Part shown: piece by piece, positions 35,922 to 44,996 of the stretch
Layout: each line of letters starts with the position of its first letter
Position numbering within the stretch: the first letter of the stretch is position 1
NCBI RefSeq assembly: GCF_000725805.1
Contig: NZ_KL647137.1
Coordinates: forward strand, 62,001 to 126,000
Origin: Streptomyces xanthophaeus
GTDB lineage: Bacteria > Actinomycetota > Actinomycetes > Streptomycetales > Streptomycetaceae
DNA length: 64,000 nucleotides
Direction: 5' to 3'
Made by a program: the position numbers and the translations under genes
Notes under the pieces: model-generated
Database searches by the model: none
What the model saw: the letters and a program-made list of their open reading frames with translations, nothing else
What the model was told of the DNA's origin: nothing

Positions 35922-38132
35922 ATGACCGGGCAGAGCCGCCGCTCCTTCCTCACCTACCTGGTCGCCGCGCCCACGCTCGCCCTCGTCACCCGGGCCGGTG
36001 CCGACGCGGTGTTCCCCCAGCCCGCCCGCGCAGTGGTGCCCTCGCTGCCCGCCATCGCCGATGTCATCGACCTCGGTGACCTGTTCATCCTGGCCGGTGC
36101 GCCCACCTCGGCCCTGCTGGCCCTCGCCGTCGAGGCGGACGGGACCGTCCGCTTCCGGCTGCCGCGCGAGGAGGTCGGCCAGGGGCTCACCACCGCCGTG
36201 GCGATGCTGGTGGCGGAGGAGCTCGACGCACCCCTGAGCGCCGTACGAGTGGAACTGGACGACGCACGGCCCGAGTTGCTCTTCAACCAGCTCACCGGCT
36301 CCTCCAACTCGATCCGCTCGCTCTACGGGCCGGTCCGGCAGTGCGCCGCCACCGCGCGGGCCCGCCTCGTCGCGGCCGCCGCCCGCAACTGGAACCTCTC
36401 CCCGGCCAAGCTGACCACCGCGGACGGCGTCGTCCGGGCCCCCGACGGCCGCACCGCCGCCTACGGCAGCCTCGCGGCGGCGGCCGCCGATCCCGGCCTG
36501 GTCGTGCTCGGCGCCACCCCCAAGAAGGCGGCGAAGCACACGCTGGTGGGCAAGCCCACCGGCCGCATCGACGCCCGCGCCATGGTCACCGGAGCCCAGC
36601 AGTACACCCTCGACCTCCAGGTGCCCGGCGCCAAGCCCTGCGTGGTGCGCCGCCCGCCCACGCTCGGCGGTACCGTCCGCAGCGTCTCCAACCTCCCCGC
36701 CGTCAAGGCCATGCCCGGCGTCCTGCACGTGGTCACCGTCCCGACCGGGGTCGCCGTCGTCGCCGAGACCTTCGGGCAGGCGCTCGACGCCAAGGCCGCC
36801 CTCCAGGTCAGCTGGGGGCCCGGCCCCGCCGACCACCTCTCGGACGCGCAGGTCCGCTCCCAGCTGCGCGCCGCGACCCCGCCCCTGCTGGTGCCGCCGC
36901 TGCTGACCCCGTACGTGGACGCCGAGTTCGACTTCGCCTTCGTCAGCCACGCCCCGATGGAGACCAACTCCGCGATCGCCGACGTGCGGGAGGACCGCGC
37001 CGAGATCTGGTCCGGGCTCAAGTCCCCGATCGTGGCCCGCCAGACCATCGCCGCCGACCTCGGCCTGCCGCTCGACAAGGTGACCGTGCACGTCGTCCAG
37101 GCCGGCGGCTCCTTCGGCCGAAGGCTGTTCTTCGACGCGGCCCTGGAGGCCGCCAGGATCTCCAAGGCCTGCCGCCGACCGGTGCGCCTGATGTGGACCC
37201 GCGTCGACGACACCCGGCACGGCCGGATGCGACCCGCCACCCACCACAAGATCCGCGCCACCCACCTGCTGGGCGAAGTGCTCAGCTTCGAGCACCGCGT
37301 CGCCGCAGCCGAGACCGACTTCCGGCACGGGCTCGGCGAGATCATCACCGCCACCGCCGCGAGCCTGCCGCTGGGCATCGGCAACGCCACCCTCGCGCAG
37401 ACCCTGTTCCACACCACGGTGAAGTCCCCCTACCACTTCGGGCTCACCACCCAGGCGCTGACCGAGGTGCCGACCGGCATCCCCACCGGATCCTGGCGTT
37501 CGGTCTACTCCGCCAACACGCGCGGCGCGGAGGAGATCGTGGTGGACGAACTCGCCGCGCGGACGGGCCGGGACCCGTACCAGTTCCGCCGGACCTTCCT
37601 GAAGACCGCAGCCCAGCGGGCCGTCCTCGACAAGGCGGCCGCCGAGGGCCAGTGGGGGCGGCCGATGGAACCGGGCTGCGCCCAGGGCATCGCCTTCCAC
37701 GAGGAGTACAAGTCACGCACCGCCTGCCTCGTCGAGATCGACACCCGCGACCCGCAGCGCGTCCGCGTCACCAAGGCCGTCATCGCCGTGGACGTGGGCC
37801 TGCCCGTCAACCCGCGGGGCCTGGAGGCGCAGATGATCGGCGGGCTCACCGACGCCCTCTCGACCACCCTGCGCGCCGGACTCCACCTGGACAAGGGGCT
37901 CCCGATGGAAGGCAGCTACAGCCAGTTCCACTGGGCGCAGCAGCGCGACACCCCGCGGGACGTACGCGTCTTCGTCCTGCCCGCCACCGGCGAGGAGCCG
38001 GGCGGCGCGGGCGAGCTGGGCGTCCCGGCGGCGGTCGGTGCGATCGCCAACGCCTGGGCCCGGGCCACCGGTTCGAAGCCGCGCAGTTTCCCCCTCGACT
38101 TCGACGTCGACTTCACCCCCTACCCGCGATAG
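35922..38132 (+). CDS. Tat-exported molybdopterin subunit of an isoquinoline 1-oxidoreductase-like hydroxylase
   Basis: The 736-residue protein starts with a twin-arginine signal (SRRSFLTYLVAAPTLALV, residues 5-22). It follows the xanthine-oxidase Mo-subunit fold as in IorB: PREEVGQGLTTAVAMLVAEEL, LTGSSNSIRSLYGPVRQ, then AGGSFGRRLFFDAALEAA, RPVRLMWTRVDDTRHGRMRP, and the C-terminal GAGELGVPAAVGAIANA with the catalytic glutamate. It would bind a molybdopterin-cytosine-dinucleotide cofactor and hydroxylate an aldehyde or N-heterocycle in the cell envelope. It sits directly upstream of its 2Fe-2S partner; there is no FAD subunit, as usual for IorAB types that pass electrons to another carrier. 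Confidence 0.87.
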   Translation: MTGQSRRSFLTYLVAAPTLALVTRAGADAVFPQPARAVVPSLPAIADVIDLGDLFILAGAPTSALLALAVEADGTVRFRLPREEVGQGLTTAVAMLVAEELDAPLSAVRVELDDARPELLFNQLTGSSNSIRSLYGPVRQCAATARARLVAAAARNWNLSPAKLTTADGVVRAPDGRTAAYGSLAAAAADPGLVVLGATPKKAAKHTLVGKPTGRIDARAMVTGAQQYTLDLQVPGAKPCVVRRPPTLGGTVRSVSNLPAVKAMPGVLHVVTVPTGVAVVAETFGQALDAKAALQVSWGPGPADHLSDAQVRSQLRAATPPLLVPPLLTPYVDAEFDFAFVSHAPMETNSAIADVREDRAEIWSGLKSPIVARQTIAADLGLPLDKVTVHVVQAGGSFGRRLFFDAALEAARISKACRRPVRLMWTRVDDTRHGRMRPATHHKIRATHLLGEVLSFEHRVAAAETDFRHGLGEIITATAASLPLGIGNATLAQTLFHTTVKSPYHFGLTTQALTEVPTGIPTGSWRSVYSANTRGAEEIVVDELAARTGRDPYQFRRTFLKTAAQRAVLDKAAAEGQWGRPMEPGCAQGIAFHEEYKSRTACLVEIDTRDPQRVRVTKAVIAVDVGLPVNPRGLEAQMIGGLTDALSTTLRAGLHLDKGLPMEGSYSQFHWAQQRDTPRDVRVFVLPATGEEPGGAGELGVPAAVGAIANAWARATGSKPRSFPLDFDVDFTPYPR

Positions 38133-38153
38133 CCCCGGATCCAGGAGTACGCC

Positions 38154-38609
38154 GTGCCCTCGCACACCTTCACCGTCAACGGGCAGAGCGTCACCGTGGA
38201 CGCCCCCGACGACCTGCCCCTGCTGTGGGTGCTCCGCGACATGCTGGGCGTCACCGGTCCCAAGTACGGCTGCGGAGTCGACGTCTGCAAGGCCTGCACC
38301 AGCCACCTCGACGGCAAGGACGTCCGGCCGTGCGTGGTGCCCGTCTCCGCGTGTGCGGGGAAGACGGTGACCACCATCGAGGGGCTGGCCGACGGGGACG
38401 AGCTGCACCCCGTGCAGGAGGCCTGGCTCGAACAGGACGTCTCCCAGTGCGGTTTCTGCCAGCCCGGCCAGATCATGGCGGCCGTCGCCCTGCTGAAGCG
38501 GACCAGCCGGCCCACCGACGAGGACATCGACGCGATCGCCAACATCTGCCGCTGCGGCACCTACTTCCGCATCAGGGAGGCCATCCGCAGCGCGGCCGCC
38601 AAGATGTAG
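38154..38609 (+). CDS. 2Fe-2S subunit of the molybdenum hydroxylase (IorA-like)
   Basis: The 151-residue protein has the plant-type 2Fe-2S cluster ligands [18 protein letters not shown] (about 41-62) and a second all-helical 2Fe-2S domain with [13 protein letters not shown] (about 98-110) and [15 protein letters not shown] (about 131-145). It relays electrons from the molybdenum subunit. Start GTG 38154 follows CAGGAG. It lacks a signal peptide, so it probably crosses the membrane folded with the Tat-tagged large subunit (hitchhiking, inference). It ends before a hairpin terminator. Confidence 0.88.
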   Translation: MPSHTFTVNGQSVTVDAPDDLPLLWVLRDMLGVTGPKYGCGVDVCKACTSHLDGKDVRPCVVPVSACAGKTVTTIEGLADGDELHPVQEAWLEQDVSQCGFCQPGQIMAAVALLKRTSRPTDEDIDAIANICRCGTYFRIREAIRSAAAKM

Positions 38610-38658
38610 GCGGCGCGGGGCAGCCGGCCTCGCGCGGCCGGCGGGTACACGGAAGGAG

Positions 38659-38706
38659 CGGCCCGACCCCGGTGCCTCCCCCGTGAACACCGGGGCCCGG
38701 CCGCTT
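38659..38706. terminator. hairpin terminator after the molybdenum hydroxylase operon
   Basis: An 8-bp stem CCCCGGTG/CACCGGGG (38667-38674 and 38688-38695) is extended through a small internal loop by GCGGCC/GGCCGC, following the 2Fe-2S subunit gene. Confidence 0.65.
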
Positions 38707-38844
38707 GCGGCCAAACCTAGGCGGCCACCGGCCCGTTCGCAGGATTCGGTGTGCCCAGTGTCCGGGAGAGACGGGTTTCACAGCGCACAGTGTGCGGCGG
38801 ATGATTGAATCGGCGACCCTGGCCCGGACCGGAGGGAGCGTCCC

Positions 38845-40362
38845 ATGCAGCACCGCCACGCCCTGCCGGCGCCCGTGCTCTGGTCGCGCTCCGACGACGT
38901 CCTGAGGCTGCACCGGCTCGCCCACAGCGGCGGGTCGGCGGCGCTCCTGGAGTGGCTCGCCGCACGCCTGGGCGGCTGGACCGGGGTGGTGGACACGGTG
39001 GAGGCCCGCGGCCCCGGGCTCGCGGTACGGGCCGCGGCCGAGATGAACGCCCGGGGCGTGCGCTCGGCCGTCCTGCACGGCGGCGGCTCGGTGGCGCTGC
39101 TGTTCGCGCTGGAGGGCGGCCGCGCGCTGGCCGCCGTACTGGAGCAGCAGCACCATCCGGGCGCCCCGGCGCTCCTCGCGGACGCCGCCGTACCGCTGGC
39201 CCTGGTCCTGCGCGCCGAGGAGGCGGGGCGGCGCGAGGAGCGGGCCGCGCTGGCCGAGGCCCGGGCCCGGGAGGCGGTGCTGCACCTGCTGATGAACGGC
39301 AGGCTGTCCACGGCCCATCAGATCGCCGAGGCGCTCGGCCCCTCGCTGCCCGAGCCGATGCGCATGTACGTCGTCGAATGCCGCACCGGGAGCCGCGCCG
39401 AGGTGACACGGCTCTGCGAGGAGCTGACGGGCGGCCAGGCCTGGATCGTGCGCTGCCCGGTGTACGTGCGCCACCTCATCGTGTTCGTCCCGGCGGGCCT
39501 GGCCGCGGCCGCCGCCGACCACGACCCGCTGGCCACGGCCCTGGTGGGCGCGGCCCGGGACTGCGCGGTGGGCGTCAGCGGCGAGCTGTTCCTGCGCGAG
39601 GCCCCGGCCGCGTACGGACAGGCCTTCCACGCCCTGGCCGTGGCCCGCGGCCGGGAGGAGCGGCACGCCCGGTTCGGGCCGGGGCCCGAGCTGGCGCTGG
39701 CCGCCCACGGCGCGGGGGCGGGCTGGGCCGAGGCCCTCCTCGCGCCCCTGCACGCGTACGAGCCCCGCCGTCCCCAGGACCCGGGCGCGCAGGAGCTGCG
39801 CGCCACCGCCCACGCCTGGCTGAACTTCACCTCGCACGCGACCCGGCTGCTGAAGATCCACCGCAACACGCTGGCCGGCCGGCTGCGCCTGATCGAGGCG
39901 GTGCTGGGGCTGGAGCTGGCGCGCCTCGCGGACCAGGCGGCGCTGTCGCTGGCGCTGCGGCTGACGCCGGGCGGGGTGCGGCGGGGCGGGGGAGCGGACC
40001 CGGGGAGGGGCCCGGCCGCAGTGCCGCAGGGGTCGGAGGCGGCGGACCCGCCGAAGGCGCCGGAGCCGAGGGCGGCCCTCGACGAGGTGCTGCGCGACCC
40101 GCGGCTGACCGCCTGGGCGCGGGCGCACCTGGGCCCGCTCTCCGGGGCGGGGGCCCCGCCGGGTGCCCGCGCCACGGTGCGCACCTGGCTGGACCACGAC
40201 GGTCAACTCGTGCCCACCGCCGCCGCACTGGGCATCTCGGTGCCCGGCGCCCGCAAACGGCTGACCCGTATCGAGGCGGTCCTGGAGCGGTCCCTGCTGC
40301 AGTGTCCGAGTACCCGCCACGACCTGTGGCTGGCGCACAGGGCGGAGGAACTCGCCGGGTGA
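38845..40362 (+). CDS. PucR-family transcriptional regulator with two C-terminal HTH units
   Basis: The 505-residue protein has an N-terminal sensory region, a GGDEF-like PucR central segment (EPMRMYVVECRTGSRAEVTRLCEELTGG, in parts RMYVVECRTG and TRLCEELTGG), and two successive PucR-type HTHs: HATRLLKIHRNTLAGRLRLIEA (about 332-353) and LVPTAAALGISVPGARKRLTRIEAV (about 453-477). Having both is typical of some actinobacterial members. It follows GGAGGGAG at the ATG. It ends in a GTGA overlap with an open permease frame, so it may control the APC permease immediately downstream. Confidence 0.83.
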   Translation: MQHRHALPAPVLWSRSDDVLRLHRLAHSGGSAALLEWLAARLGGWTGVVDTVEARGPGLAVRAAAEMNARGVRSAVLHGGGSVALLFALEGGRALAAVLEQQHHPGAPALLADAAVPLALVLRAEEAGRREERAALAEARAREAVLHLLMNGRLSTAHQIAEALGPSLPEPMRMYVVECRTGSRAEVTRLCEELTGGQAWIVRCPVYVRHLIVFVPAGLAAAAADHDPLATALVGAARDCAVGVSGELFLREAPAAYGQAFHALAVARGREERHARFGPGPELALAAHGAGAGWAEALLAPLHAYEPRRPQDPGAQELRATAHAWLNFTSHATRLLKIHRNTLAGRLRLIEAVLGLELARLADQAALSLALRLTPGGVRRGGGADPGRGPAAVPQGSEAADPPKAPEPRAALDEVLRDPRLTAWARAHLGPLSGAGAPPGARATVRTWLDHDGQLVPTAAALGISVPGARKRLTRIEAVLERSLLQCPSTRHDLWLAHRAEELAG

Positions 40363-40406
40363 CACAGGCGCCCGAAAGGCGCAAGGACCGCAAATCGTGC
40401 GCATTC

Positions 40407-42374
40407 ATGCCCGATCATGCCTCAATGAGGCGTATCAATGCGAAACGCGTGCTGGTCGGTGAACCCCTCGACACCGCGCGCCTGGGCGAGACCCTGCTGC
40501 CGAAACGGCTCGCACTGCCGATCTTCTGCAGCGACCCCCTCTCCTCGGTGGCCTACGCCACCGAGGAGATCCTGCTGATCCTCGCCCTCGGCGGCGTCGC
40601 ACTGCTCCACCTCACCTGGTATGCGGCCGCCGCCATCGTCTTCCTGCTGGTGGTGGTCATCGCCTCGTACCGGCAGACCTGCCACGCCTACCCCGGCGGG
40701 GGCGGTGCGTACGTCGTCAGCGCCGAGAACCTCGGTCCCACCGCCGCCCTCACCGCGGCCAGCGCCCTCCTCGTCGACTACGTGATGACCGTCGCGGTCT
40801 CCGTGGTCTCCGGAGTCTCCGCGATCACCTCCGCCATCCCCTCGCTCAGCCACCACGAAGTGGCCCTGTCCGTCGGCTTCGTGGTGCTGCTGACCCTGAT
40901 GAACCTGCGCGGGGTGCGCGAGTCGGGGCGGGTCTTCGCGATCCCCACCTACGGGTTCGTCCTCGTCATCTACATCATGTTCGCCTGCGCCGCCGTACGC
41001 CTGGCGACCGGTGACACCATCCGCGCCGAATCGGCCCACCTGCCCATCACCGCCGAGAGCACCTACACCGGCCTGGCCCTCGTGCTCCTCGCGATGCGCG
41101 CCTTCGCCTCCGGCTGCACCGCCCTGACCGGTGTCGAGGCGATCAGCAACGGCGTCCCGGCCTTCCAGAAGCCCAAGGCCAAGAACGCGGCCAACACCCT
41201 GGCCGCGATGGGCGTGCTGTCGGTGACCATGTTCGTGGGCATCACCGCCCTCGCCATGTCGTACCAGGTGCACGTCGCCGAGGACCCCACCGAACTGGGC
41301 CTGCCCCCCGGCACCCCGATGTCCACCGCCCTGGCGCAGATCGGCCGCGCCACCTTCGGGAGCTGGCACTTCCTCTTCTACCTGCTCCAGGCCGTCACGG
41401 CCGGTGTGCTGATCCTCGCCGCGAACACCGCCTTCAACGGGTTCCCGATGCTGGCCTCGATCCTCGCCAAGGACCGCTACGCACCCCGCCAGCTGTACAA
41501 CCGCGGTGACCGGCTCGTCTACTCCAACGGCGTCGTGCTCCTCGCGCTCGCCGCGATCGCCCTGATCATCGCCTTCGACGCCGAGCTCACCCGCCTCATC
41601 CAGCTGTACATCATCGGGGTCTTCGTCTCCTTCACCCTCTCCCAGTCGGGCATGGTCCGTCACTGGCGCAAGGAGCTCGCCTCGCCCGCCACCGCGCGCG
41701 AGGAGCGGGTGCACATCCACCGCCGCCTCGCCATCAACGCGGTCGGCGCCAGCCTGACCGCCCTGGTCCTGGTCATCGTCCTGATCACCAAGTTCACCCA
41801 CGGGGCCTGGCTGGTCGTCATCGCCATGCCGCTGCTCTTCCTCGGGATGAAGGGCGTACGCCGCCACTACGACCAGGTCGCCCGGCAGGTCGCCGTCGCC
41901 CCCGGCACCAGACCGCGCAAGCCCGCCCGCCACCACGTCCTGGTCCTGGTCGCCTCCGTGCACGCCCCGACCCTCAAGGCCCTCGGCTACGCGCAGGCCC
42001 TGCGGGCCGACACCCTCACGGCGGTCACCGTCGCGGCGGACGAGGCGGACGCGGCCCGGCTCCGCGAGGACTGGGCCGAGCACGACCCCGGTCTGCCGCT
42101 GAAGATCCTGCACTCGCCCTACCGCGAGGTGGTGGGCCCGATCCTGGCCTACGTACAGGAACTGGCCGCGGACCCCTCGACGGACATGCTGTCCGTGGTG
42201 ATCCCCGAGTACGTCGTGGGCAACTGGTGGGAGCAGCCCCTGCACAACCAGAACGCGCTGCGGCTGAAGGCGCGGCTGCTGTTCATGCCCGGGGTCGCGG
42301 TGATCGACGTCCCCTACCGCCTGGAATCGGCGAAGGCCGCGGAGCGGGAGCGCCGGGACGCGGCGCAGCAGTAG
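40407..42374 (+). CDS. APC family amino-acid/cation permease
   Basis: The 655-residue protein has a conserved N-terminal RLGETLLPKRLALPIFCSDPLSSVAYATEEI motif (in parts, LPKRLALP and SDPLSSVAYATEE), about 12 membrane segments and a cytoplasmic C-terminal USP-like domain (RHHVLVLVASVHAPTLKALGYA onward). It belongs to the APC transporters related to potassium and amino-acid permeases of actinomycetes. Start is uncertain: ATG 40407 is used here; ATG 40425 and a GTG at 40359 overlapping the PucR stop are also in frame. Its last 92 bases overlap the convergent PucR gene end. Confidence 0.83.
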   Translation: MPDHASMRRINAKRVLVGEPLDTARLGETLLPKRLALPIFCSDPLSSVAYATEEILLILALGGVALLHLTWYAAAAIVFLLVVVIASYRQTCHAYPGGGGAYVVSAENLGPTAALTAASALLVDYVMTVAVSVVSGVSAITSAIPSLSHHEVALSVGFVVLLTLMNLRGVRESGRVFAIPTYGFVLVIYIMFACAAVRLATGDTIRAESAHLPITAESTYTGLALVLLAMRAFASGCTALTGVEAISNGVPAFQKPKAKNAANTLAAMGVLSVTMFVGITALAMSYQVHVAEDPTELGLPPGTPMSTALAQIGRATFGSWHFLFYLLQAVTAGVLILAANTAFNGFPMLASILAKDRYAPRQLYNRGDRLVYSNGVVLLALAAIALIIAFDAELTRLIQLYIIGVFVSFTLSQSGMVRHWRKELASPATAREERVHIHRRLAINAVGASLTALVLVIVLITKFTHGAWLVVIAMPLLFLGMKGVRRHYDQVARQVAVAPGTRPRKPARHHVLVLVASVHAPTLKALGYAQALRADTLTAVTVAADEADAARLREDWAEHDPGLPLKILHSPYREVVGPILAYVQELAADPSTDMLSVVIPEYVVGNWWEQPLHNQNALRLKARLLFMPGVAVIDVPYRLESAKAAERERRDAAQQ

Positions 42375-43611
42375 CCCGGTCCGCCGGGTCCGGCCCCTGC
42401 CCCGGGCGCTTCGCCGCGCCCGCGTCCGCGGCGGCCCGCTGGACCACCGCCGCGTGCGCCAGCGTCAGCTCCACCACGTGCGCGGGGTCGGACAGGGAGC
42501 GGCCGGTGAGCTGCTCCATGCGGCGCAGCCGGTTGGAGACGGTGTTGCGGTGGCAGTACAGCCGCTCGGCCGCCCTGGTCGTCGAACCCTGGCAGTCCAG
42601 CCAGGTCCCCAGGGTGGTCAGCAGCACCCGGCAGTCCTCCGGCGCCAGCGCCAGCACCGGCCCCAGTACCACCCGGCGCAGCCGGCCCGCGAGTTCGGCC
42701 TGGGCCGCGACCAGCGCTGCGGGCAGCCGTTCGTCGAGGAGCACCGTCCGCGGGCCGCCGGCCGGCGGCGCGGTGCGCAGGGCGAGGGCGGCCAGCCGGC
42801 GGGCCCCGGCCAGTTCGGCGGGCGCCCGGACCACCGGGCTGATCCCGGCGCGGACCCCGGCCGGGGCGAGGAGTTCCCGTACGGACTCCAGCGGCAGGTG
42901 GCCGAGCTCCACCAGGCCGGTCTCCCCGTCGGCGCGGATCCGCCACAGCACGCGCGGGGAGGGGCCGTAGCCGCCCTGGCCGGTGCCCGGACCCGGCCCG
43001 GGCGGCAGCGGCGGGCCGTCGCAGGCCACGACGACCACCGCGAAGCGGCCCCGCTCCGGCAGCCCCAGCTGCGCCGCGGCCTCGGGGGCCGCGGGCCCGT
43101 CGGCGCCGGACGTCCCGTCGAGTAGGACGTCCAGCAGGGCCGCGCGGCGCTCCCGGTCGCGCTCGCCGCGCCGGGCCTCCGTACGCCGGTACGACTCGGT
43201 CACGGCGTCGGTCATCTGGTCCAGCACGTCCCACAGGGCGGTCGCGCCCGGCAGCAGCCGCGGCAGCGCCTCGCGGTCGTGCGCGGCGACGGCCTCGGTC
43301 AGCGTCTGCCACAGCAGCCGCCCGCCCCGCCGGTAGGTGCGCAGTAGCGAGGCGAGCGGCAGCCCCTGTTCGGCCCGCAGGGTACCGGTGGCCCGGGCGT
43401 CGGAGAGGTCCACCGCGAGCCCGCCCAGGCTGCGGACCAGGCCCTCGACGGCCTGGCGGAGGTTGTGATGGATCCGCTCGCGCAGCTCGGCCCGGCCGAG
43501 CAGGGCGGCGTACGAGGGGTCCTCGGCCAGCGTCCGGTCGGCGAGCCGCTCCGCCGCGACGGCCATCCGGCGGTCCAGGTCCTCGCGTATCTCCTCGATG
43601 ATCCGCTCCAT
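42283..43611 (-). CDS. PucR-family transcriptional regulator (CdaR-type HTH)
   Basis: A 442-residue protein with an N-terminal helical RsbRD-like sensory domain (RIIEEIREDLDRRMAVAAERL, in parts, and ASLLRTYRRGGRLLWQTLTEA), a central region and the PucR HTH CQGSTTRAAERLYCHRNTVSNRLRRMEQLTGRSL (read in parts; about 350-385). The C-terminal 50 residues are Ala/Pro/Arg-rich. Its stop lies inside the last 92 bases of the convergent permease gene. It is divergent from a TetR gene across 128 bases that contain a strong palindrome. Its regulon is unknown; permease, TetR gene and itself are the nearest candidates. Confidence 0.82.
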   Translation of the reverse strand: MERIIEEIREDLDRRMAVAAERLADRTLAEDPSYAALLGRAELRERIHHNLRQAVEGLVRSLGGLAVDLSDARATGTLRAEQGLPLASLLRTYRRGGRLLWQTLTEAVAAHDREALPRLLPGATALWDVLDQMTDAVTESYRRTEARRGERDRERRAALLDVLLDGTSGADGPAAPEAAAQLGLPERGRFAVVVVACDGPPLPPGPGPGTGQGGYGPSPRVLWRIRADGETGLVELGHLPLESVRELLAPAGVRAGISPVVRAPAELAGARRLAALALRTAPPAGGPRTVLLDERLPAALVAAQAELAGRLRRVVLGPVLALAPEDCRVLLTTLGTWLDCQGSTTRAAERLYCHRNTVSNRLRRMEQLTGRSLSDPAHVVELTLAHAAVVQRAAADAGAAKRPGQGPDPADRATAAPRPGAPAPRPSPIPGGRGRRSPRPRA

Positions 43612-43681
43612 GACGGGCAGCCTGACACGGGGGAGGCGGCACTGGGGAGGGGCCGGACCGCCCGCATCCGCTACCGTGACC

Positions 43682-43705
43682 TGAGCACTGCACTTGCAGT
43701 GCTCA
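43682..43705. promoter_or_regulatory. perfect 11-2-11 operator palindrome of the TetR gene
   Basis: TGAGCACTGCA at 43682-43692 and its exact complement at 43695-43705 are separated by CT. The site lies 34 bases before the TetR-family gene and 70 bases from the divergent PucR-type gene, so it is most likely the autoregulatory operator and may control both. Confidence 0.82.
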
Positions 43706-43739
43706 CCGTGCCGTACGCACCCATCCCGGGGACCCGACC

Positions 43740-44303
43740 ATGCGCCAGAATCCGCAGCGCCGCGCCGCGCTGCTCGACGCCGCCATCGAAGTGCTCGCGC
43801 GCGAGGGCTCCCGGGGCCTGACGCTGCGCGCCGTGGACGCCGAGGCGGGCGTACCCACCGGCACCGCCTCGAACTACTTCGCCAACCGGGCCCAGTTGCT
43901 CGTCCAGATCCTGCACCGCACCCGCGAACGGCTCACCCCGGACCCCGCGGACCTGACCGGTCCGCTGGACACCGAGGTGCTCCTCGGACGGCTCCTGGAA
44001 CGCATGAGGCGCGAGCGCAGCGTGCACATCGCGATGCTGGAGCTCCGCCTGGAGGGCACCCGGCGCCCCGAACTCCAGGCGGAACTCACCGGGTTCCAGG
44101 CGGCCGAGCTGGAGGACAACGTCTCCTGGCACCTGAAGGCGGGCCTGCCCGGCGACCGGCAGGGAGTGGTGCTGCTCTACCTCGCCATGCTCGGCCTCGT
44201 CGTCGACGACCTGACCGCGCCCGGGCTCCTCGGATCCCAGACGACGGAAGGACTCATTCAGGTGATGGTCGAGCGACTCCTCCCGGAGCGCCCCGCGGAC
44301 TGA
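43740..44303 (+). CDS. TetR/AcrR family transcriptional regulator
   Basis: The 187-residue protein has an N-terminal TetR HTH: RRAALLDAAIEVLAREGSRGLTLRAVDAEAGVPTGTASNYFANRAQLLVQIL (in parts, GLTLRAVDAEAGVPTGTASNYF, about 25-45). The C-terminal ligand-binding part is all-helical (HIAMLELRLEGTRRPELQAEL). It would repress its target in the absence of a hydrophobic ligand. A perfect 24-bp palindrome immediately upstream is its probable operator. The gene is divergent from a PucR regulator, with no adjacent transporter or enzyme gene of its own. Confidence 0.87.
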   Translation: MRQNPQRRAALLDAAIEVLAREGSRGLTLRAVDAEAGVPTGTASNYFANRAQLLVQILHRTRERLTPDPADLTGPLDTEVLLGRLLERMRRERSVHIAMLELRLEGTRRPELQAELTGFQAAELEDNVSWHLKAGLPGDRQGVVLLYLAMLGLVVDDLTAPGLLGSQTTEGLIQVMVERLLPERPAD

Positions 44304-44346
44304 CTATCGTGCCGGTGGGGGGAGCACCGACGTCGCGGGGGGAACC

Positions 44347-44982
44347 GTGGGGGACACGCGGATGGTGGACAGCGCAGGGGACGCGGGCGGCGGCATCCAG
44401 TGGCTGGCCGACTGGGACGCGTGGTTCGTGGGCCTGACCTTCGCCCGGGGCATCGGCCCCCGCGAACTCGCCGCGCGGCTCGGCGCGGTACCCGGCTTCG
44501 ACCCCGGACCGCTGGGCGCCATGGACGCCTGGAGCATGGTCACGGAGACGACGGAGGGCGACGGGGTCGCCCGCGTCGGCAGCTGGGGCGGCTGGTCCTT
44601 CGCCGTCGAGCACGGCCTGCCGGCCGGGGCGCAGCGGCTGGCCGAGGTCTCCCGGGCCGGGGCGGAAGCCGTCCACCTCGACCCGCAGCCGGACCATCCG
44701 CCCAAGCAGTTCGCGTACGCCAGGGACGGCGAGCTCGTGTGCTGCTTCGGCCTCGGCGAGGAGTGCTGGCGCGGCGGCCACCAGCCGGACTTCCTGCTGC
44801 CGGACCTCGTGGCCGCCAAGATCCTCACCCCGGACGGCGCCTGCGCCCGGCCCGAGGACGAACCGTACGACCACCGCGACCGCGACACCCTCGCCGTCCT
44901 GGAGCACCGCTTCGGACTGTCCCTGCCGCGGCGCCTGATCCAGGACGCGGCCCTGCCCGCGTACGTCACGTGCACCGGGTAG
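44347..44982 (+). CDS. DUF6461-family protein of unknown function
   Basis: A 211-residue soluble protein with a DUF6461-type core: LADWDAWFVGLTFARGIGPRELAARLG, LGAMDAWSMVTE, VGSWGGWSFAVEHGLPAGAQRLAEVSRAGAEAVHL and AKQFAYARDGELVCCFGLGEE-like segments (quoted in parts). The family is common in Streptomyces and has no assigned function. Start GTG 44347 is used; ATG 44362 is a possible alternative. It converges with the M48 protease gene with 14 bases between stops. Confidence 0.78.
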   Translation: MGDTRMVDSAGDAGGGIQWLADWDAWFVGLTFARGIGPRELAARLGAVPGFDPGPLGAMDAWSMVTETTEGDGVARVGSWGGWSFAVEHGLPAGAQRLAEVSRAGAEAVHLDPQPDHPPKQFAYARDGELVCCFGLGEECWRGGHQPDFLLPDLVAAKILTPDGACARPEDEPYDHRDRDTLAVLEHRFGLSLPRRLIQDAALPAYVTCTG

Positions 44983-44996
44983 GCCGCGGGCCGGGC

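Noticed and set aside
35494..35925. Small gene in the phosphatase-molybdenum hydroxylase gap
   Set aside because: Arg/Ala/Pro-rich translation without motifs, and it would overlap the start of the hydroxylase gene.
35436..37700. Upstream extension of the PAS-SpoIIE frame by about 755 codons
   Set aside because: The extension is antisense to the molybdenum hydroxylase and has no ribosome-binding site; the ATG at 35435 with GGAG fits the domain start.
43612..43739. The 24-bp palindrome as a fourth copy of the 17-bp operator
   Set aside because: Half-sites TGAGCACTGCA are unrelated to TCTGA/TCAGA, so it is a different operator.
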